This document shows, in pieces, positions 25,379-32,443 of a DNA stretch of 50,291 nt (positions are counted from its first letter, which is position 1; the number at the start of each line of letters is the position of its first letter). The position numbers and the translations under genes are program-made. The stretch is from assembly GCA_016182965.1 (NCBI GenBank), contig JACPFM010000147.1, positions 1 to 50,291 on the forward strand, written 5' to 3'. Source of the stretch: Deltaproteobacteria bacterium (lineage in GTDB: Bacteria > Myxococcota_A > Polyangia > Polyangiales > JADJMO01). The notes beneath the pieces were generated by a model. It was not told the origin of the DNA and searched no databases. It saw nothing but the letters and a program-made list of their open reading frames with translations.

Positions 25379-26535
25379 GCGGATCCATGCGTGACGAGCG
25401 CGCCGTGCTCGCGCTCGCCGACGGCACGACCTTCGTCGGTCGCGCGCTCGGCGCCCGAGGCATCACCACCGGCGAGGTGGTCTTCACCACGGCGATGAGC
25501 GGCTACCAGGAGGTGCTGACCGATCCCTCCTACGCCGGGCAGATCGTCACCATGACCGCGCCGGAGATCGGCAACACCGGCGTCAACACCGAGGACGACG
25601 AGGATCCGAAGCCGCGCCTCGCCGGCTTCGTGGTGCGCGAGTCGAGCCCGATCGTCTCCTCGTGGCGCGCCACCGACTCGCTCGACGCCTACCTCGCGCG
25701 GCACGGCGTCGTCGCCATCGAGGGCATCGACACGCGCGCCCTCACGCGCCACATCCGCGACAACGGCGCGCAGAACGGCGCCATCGGCACCATGCCGTCG
25801 CTCTCCGACGAGGCGATCGCCGCGCTGGTCCGCCGCGCGAAGGACGCCCCCTCGATGGTCGGCCTCGATCTGGCGACCGCGGTGTCGACGCGCGAGCCGT
25901 ACACCTGGCGCGAGGGCACAGGCCGCTGGCACCCGTCCGCGCCGGGCGCGACCCTCGCGCCGAAGCACGACAAGCGCGTCGTCGCCATCGACTTCGGCCT
26001 CAAGCGCAACATCCTGCGCTGCCTGGTCGACGCGGGCTGCGACGTCACCGTGGTCCCGGCGACGACCAGCGCGCAGGCGATCCTCGATCTGAAGCCCGAC
26101 GGCGTGTTCGTCTCCAACGGCCCCGGCGATCCGGCGGCGCTCGGCTACGCGGTCGACACGCTGCGCGCGCTCGTCGAACAGAGGCCGGTGTTCGGGATCT
26201 GCCTCGGCCACCAGCTGCTCGCGCGCGCGTTCGGCGCCTCGACCTCCAAGCTCCGCTTCGGCCACCGCGGCATCAACCAGCCGGTGCGCGATCTGACGAC
26301 GGGGCACATCGAGATCACCACCCACAACCACGGCTTCGTCGTCGACGAGGCGTCGCTCGGGAACGACACGGCGGTCACCCACCTGCACCTCAACGACGGC
26401 GCGGTGGAGGGCATCGCTCACCGCAGCAAGCCCGCGTTCTCCGTGCAGTATCACCCCGAGGCCGCGGCCGGCCCGCACGACTCGCTCTACCTGTTCGAGC
26501 GGTTCGTCCGGATGATCGAGGCCGGTCGTCTCTGA
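25375..26535 (+). CDS. carA: Carbamoyl-phosphate synthase small subunit
   Basis: A 386-residue glutaminase subunit that supplies ammonia to CarB. The N-terminal CPSase small-chain domain is present (TGEVVFTTAMSGYQEVLTDP, GNTGVNTEDDE), followed by a class I amidotransferase with Cys276 in FGICLGHQ and His360/Glu362 in QYHPEAAAGPHDS. GTG 25375 is preferred over the ATG at 25387 because AGGAGG lies just upstream and the GTGA overlap couples it to pyrC. The gene is followed by heptamer repeats, not by carB. Confidence 0.97.
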   Translation: MSGSMRDERAVLALADGTTFVGRALGARGITTGEVVFTTAMSGYQEVLTDPSYAGQIVTMTAPEIGNTGVNTEDDEDPKPRLAGFVVRESSPIVSSWRATDSLDAYLARHGVVAIEGIDTRALTRHIRDNGAQNGAIGTMPSLSDEAIAALVRRAKDAPSMVGLDLATAVSTREPYTWREGTGRWHPSAPGATLAPKHDKRVVAIDFGLKRNILRCLVDAGCDVTVVPATTSAQAILDLKPDGVFVSNGPGDPAALGYAVDTLRALVEQRPVFGICLGHQLLARAFGASTSKLRFGHRGINQPVRDLTTGHIEITTHNHGFVVDEASLGNDTAVTHLHLNDGAVEGIAHRSKPAFSVQYHPEAAAGPHDSLYLFERFVRMIEAGRL

Positions 26536-26545
26536 TCCGCGTCGA

Positions 26546-26633
26546 CAGTCGTCCGTCCTCAGTCGTCAGCCGAGAGGTCGCGAGGCGTCGACCGTCGAGT
26601 GCACACTGACGACTGACGACTGACGACTGACGA
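26546..26633. repeat. Inverted heptanucleotide array, core (CTGACGA)4
   Basis: Right arm 26606-26633 is four exact CTGACGA units plus CTG. The left arm (about 26546-26569) holds imperfect complementary copies (AGTCGTC, AGTCGTCAG). Between them GTCGACCGTCGA adds a small palindrome. The array begins 10 bp after the carA stop and could fold into a terminator-like stem. The same unit recurs at 30834-30854. Confidence 0.85.
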
Positions 26634-26738
26634 CTGCCGCGATGACGCCGGCCTGCACGGCGAGCCGTACGGGGCCAACCGTCGCGGGGGCACGTGCCGT
26701 GCTCGTTTCCTCCTCGACCCTAGGACAGAGGAGGACAC

Positions 26739-26990
26739 ATGGGATTCCTTCCGAGGAAGTGGCTTCGCGCGCTGTGGGGCGTCAGTCAGCCGGACACGAC
26801 GCTCGCTCCGCCGATCGACTGCGACGACTGCCGCGCCGCGCGGGCCAACGGCCGCGACGCGTGCGCCGTGCACGGCGCGGCGCACCCGCGTCCGCACACC
26901 TACGAGATAGGGCATCAGGTCAGCTGGGCGAGCCCGCTGAAAGGGACGAACGAGGAGATGCCCATCCGCACCTCCGAGTCGATCCACTGA
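26739..26990 (+). CDS. Small Cys-containing hypothetical protein
   Basis: An 83-residue protein with no recognised family. The strongest support is the start: GAGGAGG followed by ACAC and ATG, one of the best ribosome-binding sites in the window. The protein begins MGFLPRKWLRALWG and carries a CDDC pair followed 16 residues later by CAVH, which could form a small metal site. No signal peptide or membrane segment is present. It stands alone between carA and the desaturase. Confidence 0.55.
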   Translation: MGFLPRKWLRALWGVSQPDTTLAPPIDCDDCRAARANGRDACAVHGAAHPRPHTYEIGHQVSWASPLKGTNEEMPIRTSESIH

Positions 26991-27085
26991 CGCCCGACCG
27001 AGGACTCCGAGGCGTTCGACTCGGCGCGTCGCGGGTCCACCGGAGCGCGCCCCGAGCCCATCTCGCCAGTCGTGTCGAGGATTTC

Positions 27086-27099
27086 GGTCAGACCTGACC
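27086..27099. promoter_or_regulatory. Palindromic candidate operator upstream of the desaturase
   Basis: GGTCAGACCTGACC is a perfect 6+6 palindrome with a 2-base centre, 77 bp before the desaturase ATG. Position and symmetry suggest a binding site for a dimeric (TetR- or FadR-like) repressor of membrane-lipid genes. No regulator gene is adjacent. Confidence 0.35.
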
Positions 27100-27176
27100 G
27101 ACGCCCGCCCGAAAGATGAGCGAATCCTGACATTGGGTCGGCGCGCGCGTGACCCTGCCCCGGCATCCTCCCGGAG

Positions 27177-28166
27177 ATGCAAGCCACCCGCGCCCAGACC
27201 CCCGACTCCCCCCTGCGCTGCGCGCGGCCATCGAGCTGGGAGCGCTGGTTCAACGTGGCCGGCCTCGCCGCGATGCACTTCGGAGTCGTCCTCGCGCTGT
27301 GGATGGGAGCACGCACGATCGACGTCGCCATCGTGGCCGGGCTCTACCTCGTCCGCATGTTCGCGATCACCGCCGGCTACCACCGGTACTTCGCGCACCG
27401 CGCGTTCAAGACGTCGCGCGTCTTCCAGTTCCTGCTCGCGCTGATCGGCACCACCGCAACGCAGAAAGGCCCGCTGTGGTGGGCGGCGATCCACCGCCGT
27501 CACCACCGCGAGAGCGACACGCCGCGCGACGTGCACTCGCCTGTGCAGCGCGGGTTCTGGTGGTCGCACATGGGCTGGATCCTCGCCAACGAGCACGAGG
27601 AGTACGAGCCCTCCGAAGTGAAGGACCTCTGGAAGTACCCCGAGCTCCGCTGGCTCGATCGCTGGCACGTGGTGCCGGTGCTCGCGCTGCTGCTGGGGAC
27701 GCTCTTCATCGGCGGCCTGCGCGGCCTCACCTGGTGGTACTGCGTGTCGACCGTGCTGGTGATGCACGGCACCTTCACCATCAACTCGCTGTCGCACGTC
27801 TGGGGGCACCGCCGGTTCGCCACCAGCGACGACAGCCGCAACAACCCGGTCCTCGCGCTGATCACGCTCGGCGAGGGCTGGCACAACAACCACCACCGCT
27901 ACATGCACACGGCCAACCAGGGCTTCTACTGGTGGCAGGTCGACATCAGCTACTACGCGCTGAAGGCGCTCTCCTGGGTCGGCGTCACCTGGGACCTGCG
28001 CAAGCCGCCGCAGCGGGTGCTCGACGAAGGCCGACGGGGCAAGCCGGCGCCGTTCGTGAGGGTCGTCGCTGCCGACGAGCTTCGGGCCGAGCCGCGGAGC
28101 GCAGCGCCCGAGCCGAAGCGCGAGCCGCTGCTCGCGCCGCTTCCGCAGCCGGCCGACGCCGAGTAG
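27177..28166 (+). CDS. Delta-9-type acyl-CoA fatty acid desaturase
   Basis: A 329-residue integral-membrane di-iron desaturase. The three histidine boxes are intact: HRYFAHR, HRRHH and HNNHH, in the order and spacing of stearoyl-CoA (OLE1/DesC) desaturases, with NSLSHVWGHRRF between boxes two and three. Hydrophobic pairs flank box one and lie between boxes two and three. The C-terminal 60 residues are a Pro/Ala/Glu-rich tail beyond the catalytic core. It should insert a double bond into saturated acyl chains for membrane fluidity. Preceded by a palindromic candidate operator at 27086. Confidence 0.93.
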   Translation: MQATRAQTPDSPLRCARPSSWERWFNVAGLAAMHFGVVLALWMGARTIDVAIVAGLYLVRMFAITAGYHRYFAHRAFKTSRVFQFLLALIGTTATQKGPLWWAAIHRRHHRESDTPRDVHSPVQRGFWWSHMGWILANEHEEYEPSEVKDLWKYPELRWLDRWHVVPVLALLLGTLFIGGLRGLTWWYCVSTVLVMHGTFTINSLSHVWGHRRFATSDDSRNNPVLALITLGEGWHNNHHRYMHTANQGFYWWQVDISYYALKALSWVGVTWDLRKPPQRVLDEGRRGKPAPFVRVVAADELRAEPRSAAPEPKREPLLAPLPQPADAE

Positions 28167-28247
28167 CGCGGCCGTCGCGTCCGATCGCACACGGACCTGA
28201 CGAAGAGCGCATCGAACGATGTGCCCTTCGGCTATTAAGAGGACCCC

Positions 28248-29312
28248 ATGAGCGGATCGGACATCGTACGCCTGACGCACCTCTCCCACGGCGCCGGGTG
28301 AGCGTGCAAGATCCGCCCGGCGGATCTCGCGCAGGTGCTGCGCGCCACTCAGTCGCTGGTCGCCTCGCTCCCCGAAGGCGCCGTGGGCCTCGACGTGCCC
28401 GACGACGCGGCCGTCGTCCCCATGCCCGACGCGCCGCCCGGCACGCCGTCGCTCGTGCTGACGACCGACTTCTTCACGCCGATCGTCGACGATCCGCGGA
28501 CCTTCGGGCGCATCGCCGCGGTCAACGCGATGAGCGACGTCTACGCGATGGGCGGCGTCCCGCGGTTCGCGCTGAACCTCGCCGCCTTCCCGACCAAGAC
28601 GCTGTCGCTCGACCTGCTCGGCGCGATCCTGGTCGGCGGCAACGAGGCGTGCACCACCGAGGGCGTGCTGGTCGTCGGCGGACACACCATCGACGACCCG
28701 GAGCCCAAGTTCGGGCTCTGCGTCATCGGCACCGTCGATCCGGCGCGCGTGTGGCGGAAGCGCGGCGCGCAGCCGGGCGACGCGCTGGTGCTGACCAAGG
28801 CCATCGGGACGGGCGTCCTCTCGACCGCCTTCAAGCGCGACGCCATCCACGCCGGCGACGAGCCCTACGAGGCGATGGTCGCCTCGATGTCCACCTCCAA
28901 CCGCCGCGCCGCCGAGCTCGCGCGGATGGTCGAGGTGCACGCGGCGACCGACATCACGGGCTACGGCCTGCTCGGGCACCTGCTCGAGATGGTCCCGGCC
29001 GACGCGACGATCGACGTCGAGCTCTCGGCCGCGGCGGTGCCGCTCCTGCCCGGCGCGCGCGAGCTCGCCGAGAAGGGCGTGGTCCCCGGCGGCAGCGCGG
29101 CGAACTTCGCGTTCGTCGCGCCGCGCGTCGCCTTCGACGACGAGGTCCCCGTCGCCGTCCGCAAGCTCCTCGCCGACGCGCAGACGAGCGGCGGGCTGCT
29201 CATCGCGATGCCCGAGGCGCTCGCCGAGGGCTGGGTCGCCTCCTTCGGTCCTCCCGCGTCGGTGGTCGGCGCGGTGCGCGCCGGCGCCGGCCGCGTGCGC
29301 GTCCGTCCCTGA
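28248..29312 (+). CDS. selD: Selenide, water dikinase with selenocysteine at codon 18 (UGA 28299-28301)
   Basis: SelD makes selenophosphate for selenocysteine and selenouridine. ATG 28248 has AAGAGG five bases upstream. Translation gives MSGSDIVRLTHLSHGAG, then an in-frame TGA, then ACKIRPADLAQVLRATQ. The TGA stands at the catalytic position that is Cys17 in E. coli SelD (GAGCGCK) and is Sec in many SelD proteins. Downstream blocks are intact: DDAAVVP, LTTDFFTPIVDDPRTFGRIAAVNAMSD, GGHTIDDPEPKFGLCV and ATDITGYGLLGHLLEM. A stem-loop directly after the TGA is a bacterial SECIS candidate. An annotation treating TGA as stop would start at 28335 or later and lose the active site. Length as read is 354 residues, normal for SelD. 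Confidence 0.93.
28302..28330 (+). promoter_or_regulatory. Candidate bacterial SECIS element in selD
   Basis: Directly after the UGA, AGATCCGC (28309-28316) and GCGGATCT (28320-28327) form a perfect 8-bp stem with loop CCG, extendable by GCG/CGC pairing. The loop begins 15 bases after the UGA, close to the spacing of known bacterial SECIS hairpins. The small loop lacks an obvious GU pair, so SelB recognition is inferred. Confidence 0.65.
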
Positions 29313-29328
29313 TCCCTTCTCTGCGGAC

Positions 29329-30126
29329 TCAATCGCCAGCGACCACCGCGCGCAGCAGCGGCACGGTGTCGGTCATCATCACCCGCACGCCCGCGTCGTA
29401 CGCCCACGCGAAGTCCGCGGCCGACGCGACGACGTACACCGCGAGCTCCTTACCGGTGCCGCGCGCGAGATCGCCCTCGCGACCACCGAGCGCGCGAAAC
29501 GGCATGAGGGCCCAGCGGGCGCCGTGCTCGGTGGCGCGGCTCAGCGCCTCGTTCGTGGTCGCGTCCCAGCCCGCGATGATGCCCTCGGACTGCCGCGCGG
29601 CGAGCCGGATGTTCGCCGTCGCGTCGTAGCTGCTCGCGACGACCTTCGCCGCGTGCCCGGAGCGCAGCACCTGCGCGACGACGTCGTCGGCCTGCGCCAC
29701 CGCGCGCCCGTCGAACACCTTGAGCTCGACGAAGATCAGCCGGAATTCGGGCCCGATCTCGGCGAGCACGGCCTCGAGCGTCCGCACCGGCTCGCCGTTC
29801 TTCAGGCGACACCCGCCGAGGCCTTCGACCGTTCGATCGCGAACGGCGCCGGTGCACGTCGTCGTCCGATCGAGCAGCTCGTCGTGCATCACCACGTCGA
29901 CGCCGTCGGCGGTGAGGGCGACGTCGAGCTCCACGCCGTCGGCGCCCTGCGCCTTCGCCGCTCGAAAGCTCTCGATCGAGTTCTCGATCGCGACGAGCGG
30001 CGCGCCGCGATGGCCGATGACCATCACCGGTTCACGCGGCTCCGGAGCGCAGCCGGCGATCGAGGGTGCGAAAGGGGCGCAGGCGAGCGTCAGCGCCGAG
30101 AGGGCGGCAGCTCGGACGACGGTCAT
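29329..30126 (-). CDS. Glycerophosphodiester phosphodiesterase, probable lipoprotein
   Basis: A 265-residue GDPD-family enzyme that cleaves glycerophosphodiesters to glycerol-3-phosphate and an alcohol. The catalytic core is present: VIGHRGAP, ENSIESFRAAKAQGADGVELDV and VVMHDELLDRTT. The N-terminus is a lipoprotein signal; the best lipobox is SIAGC, with LTLAC earlier as an alternative. The start ATG (30126) overlaps the stop of the upstream outer-membrane protein gene by four bases. It is the third gene of a minus-strand run after lepB. Confidence 0.9.
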   Translation of the reverse strand: MTVVRAAALSALTLACAPFAPSIAGCAPEPREPVMVIGHRGAPLVAIENSIESFRAAKAQGADGVELDVALTADGVDVVMHDELLDRTTTCTGAVRDRTVEGLGGCRLKNGEPVRTLEAVLAEIGPEFRLIFVELKVFDGRAVAQADDVVAQVLRSGHAAKVVASSYDATANIRLAARQSEGIIAGWDATTNEALSRATEHGARWALMPFRALGGREGDLARGTGKELAVYVVASAADFAWAYDAGVRVMMTDTVPLLRAVVAGD

Positions 30127-30653
30127 GGGAAGTAGGCTCCGATGAAGGTGCCGGGCACCAGATCGAAGCGATCGCCCGGGGTGAGCGCCGTGCGCGTCGA
30201 GCCGACCTTCGCCTGGTCGATCAGGGCGTACAGGGCGGCGATCTCGGCGCCGACGAACCAGCGCTCCGCGACGCGCGCCTGCAGGCCCACGGTCGCGAAC
30301 GCCGAGAACGACGTGTAGCGGAGCCCGTTCTGGAGCTTGGTGACCGAGCGGTTGGCGCCCGCAGCGACGAAGGGCGAGAGCGCGGCCTGCGGCAGCATCA
30401 CCACCCGCGTCAGCGCCGCGATCGAGATCTCGTAGCGGTACGCGGCGGAGAGCTCGATCTGCAGCCACTGCAAGGGCGCGACGCCGAGCGCCGCTCCGAA
30501 GCCGTCGCGGTGGTGGGAGCCCGCGTGCGCGCTCGCCAGGACGAACCCCGGCGGCGGGCCGACCGGGGCCGCGAAGGGATTGGCGGCCTGCGCCGGCGCC
30601 GCGGCCGACAGCACGGCCACGACCGCGAGACCCGAGGTGCGAAGGAAGTCCAT
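30123..30653 (-). CDS. Small outer-membrane beta-barrel-like protein
   Basis: A 176-residue exported protein. ATG 30653 gives a clean signal peptide (MDFLRTSGLAVVAVLSAAAP, cleavage after AQA); upstream in-frame ATGs (30671, 30689) would add a charged stretch. The mature part alternates short amphipathic strands (LSAAYRYEISIAALTRVV, LSPFVAAGANRSV, SAFATVGLQARVAERWFVGAE), suggesting an eight-stranded barrel, though the last residue is Pro and not Phe. No specific family is recognised. The start lies in a perfect inverted repeat, CCATGGTG...CACCATGG (30650-30673), which could occlude initiation. It is translationally coupled to the GDPD gene. Confidence 0.68.
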   Translation of the reverse strand: MDFLRTSGLAVVAVLSAAAPAQAANPFAAPVGPPPGFVLASAHAGSHHRDGFGAALGVAPLQWLQIELSAAYRYEISIAALTRVVMLPQAALSPFVAAGANRSVTKLQNGLRYTSFSAFATVGLQARVAERWFVGAEIAALYALIDQAKVGSTRTALTPGDRFDLVPGTFIGAYFP

Positions 30654-30833
30654 GGTGCGGAGCCTCACCATGGGAACCAGCCGCCGCACCCGAGGGTTCG
30701 ACGGTCGTGGTCGCTCGCCCGCGCGTTGCTGCAGGCGCGAGCCGGTCGTAGCCGACGGCGATGTACCGCGTACCGACCGAGCCGCCCCTCGAGCTCTCCG
30801 CCGCCGACGTCCCCGCCGCCCGAGGAGCTCGGG

Positions 30834-30854
30834 CTGACGACTGACGACTGACGA
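30834..30854. repeat. Heptanucleotide array (CTGACGA)3 at the lepB 3' end
   Basis: Three exact CTGACGA units ending 3 bp from the lepB stop (minus strand). The unit is the same as at 26606-26633. No clear complementary arm is present nearby. Confidence 0.9.
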
Positions 30855-30857
30855 CTC

Positions 30858-32300
30858 TCAGGGCATCGCCGACGGGGACAACCCCGTCGAGTCGAGCGGG
30901 GGGTTCGGGGCCAGGCACTTGTCGAGCATCGGCTGCAGGCTCTTCATGCTCGCGGGCAGCCGCGGACGGCCCATGACGTTCGAGCCGATGCGATCGGACT
31001 TGCTGCCCTCGCCGCCGGTGTACGAGAGCCAGATCCACAGCGCGCGGCCGCGGATGTTCTCGAACGGCACGCCGCCGCCCTTCTGGCCCCACCACTCGCG
31101 CGAGTCGCGGCTGTTGTTGCGGTTGTCGCCGAGCACCCAGACCTCGCCCGGCTTGGGAAACCACGGTCCCGCGTTGGTGCGCGTCACCGACGACAGCGTG
31201 TAGAACGTGAGGTAGCCCTGCCCGTCGAGGAACTCGACGTAGAGGTCCCCCTCCTGCGCGACGTTGGCGCCGGGGAGCATCGGACCGGCCTCGGGCACGT
31301 CGGCATAGCTGGTGCGGCCGACGTAGCAGCGGGGGATGGGCTTGTCGTTCAGCCACACGCGCGCGTCCTTCACCTCGAGCTTGTCGCCCGGCAGGGCGAT
31401 GACGCGCTTGATGAAGTCCTCCTCGGGGTTCTCCGGGAAGGCGAAGACGATGACATCGCCTCGCTTGGGCGGCATCGCGTTCCACACGCGCTTCTGCGTG
31501 AAGGGGATGAGCGGCCCGTAGGCGAGCTTGTTGACGAAGATGTGATCGCCGACGAGCAGCGTGGGGATCATCGAGCCGGAGGGGATCTTGAACGCCTCGA
31601 TGACGAAGGCGCGGATGGCCAGGGCGACCATCACCGCGACCAGGATCGACTCGGCGTACTCGCGGGTCTCGCTCTTGCGCCAGCGTGACAGGCGGGCGTC
31701 GACGACGTCCTCGGCCTTGTCGCAGGCGGCGACGAACCGCTGCTCGTCGAAGACCGCGCCGTCCATCGCGCGGGCGAGCTCGTCGAGGGCGCTGTCGAGC
31801 TCGCGGCGGTCCTCCTCGCGGAGGCTGCGCTCGATCTCCCTGGCGTGGGCGCGGCGGATCGCGCGGGCCTCTTCGCGCAACGCACGGGCCCGGTCGAAGC
31901 GCTTGCGGAGGCCGGAGGGCAGCCCCGGGCGACCGCCGATGCCTGCACTGGTCGCGCCGGGCAGGGAGAACCGCTGGCTGTAGAGGACGATGGCCGCGAC
32001 GGTGAAGAGGACGATGGAGACGGGGATCGGCTGGCCTCGGAGCGCCTCGACGAAGGGCGTGTCGGGGAACGCCGCGAGCACGAACACGCGCATTTGCGCG
32101 ACGATCAGCGGCACCAGGACGAACCAGATCCCGTAGAACGCGGCGCGGGCGAGCGGCGACGGCTGGGGCATCGGAGCCGCTTCGCGGTACGGACCCGGTC
32201 CGGGCTTTCCGGCCTCGCGGGCCGGCTCCTCACGGCCGGTCCCATCGGGAACCCCCCCGCGCGGCGCCGCGGCCTTCTCGGACGATTCGTTTTCGCTCAC
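30858..32300 (-). CDS. lepB: Signal peptidase I with long N-terminal extension
   Basis: A 480-residue type I signal peptidase that cleaves Sec/Tat signal peptides. GTG 32300 is chosen because ACGAGG lies just before it and the earlier frame is Arg-rich and unconvincing. Catalytic Ser243 is in IPSGSMIPTLLVGDHIFVNK, Lys298 in FIKRVIALPGD, and the box GDNRNNSRDSR is intact. Before the catalytic domain come two hydrophobic segments (about 55-75 and 88-105), a charged coiled-coil stretch (about 130-200) and the usual membrane anchor, giving a protein about 150 residues longer than E. coli LepB. An insertion between the Lys and GDN boxes is also present. Divergent from argS with 143 bp between. Confidence 0.93.
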   Translation of the reverse strand: MSENESSEKAAAPRGGVPDGTGREEPAREAGKPGPGPYREAAPMPQPSPLARAAFYGIWFVLVPLIVAQMRVFVLAAFPDTPFVEALRGQPIPVSIVLFTVAAIVLYSQRFSLPGATSAGIGGRPGLPSGLRKRFDRARALREEARAIRRAHAREIERSLREEDRRELDSALDELARAMDGAVFDEQRFVAACDKAEDVVDARLSRWRKSETREYAESILVAVMVALAIRAFVIEAFKIPSGSMIPTLLVGDHIFVNKLAYGPLIPFTQKRVWNAMPPKRGDVIVFAFPENPEEDFIKRVIALPGDKLEVKDARVWLNDKPIPRCYVGRTSYADVPEAGPMLPGANVAQEGDLYVEFLDGQGYLTFYTLSSVTRTNAGPWFPKPGEVWVLGDNRNNSRDSREWWGQKGGGVPFENIRGRALWIWLSYTGGEGSKSDRIGSNVMGRPRLPASMKSLQPMLDKCLAPNPPLDSTGLSPSAMP

Positions 32301-32443
32301 GGGCCTCGTTTCGGTCGCGCACGAGCGCGCACGACTCCGCGACGTTCTAGCGCCGTGGCCGGAGCGGCGGCAAGGGGCCTCCTCCCGAAACCGGGGGATG
32401 CCGCGCACACGCCGGGCGTCACTTGGGCTAAGAGCGGGGAATC

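Noticed and set aside
28335..29312. selD starting at the ATG-like codon 28335, downstream of the UGA
   Set aside because: This removes the conserved N-terminal active-site loop and has no ribosome-binding site; reading through the UGA restores the full family alignment.
32301..32408. Longer N-terminus for signal peptidase I
   Set aside because: The added residues are Arg/Ser-rich without hydrophobic or family character, and GTG 32300 has a fitting ribosome-binding site.
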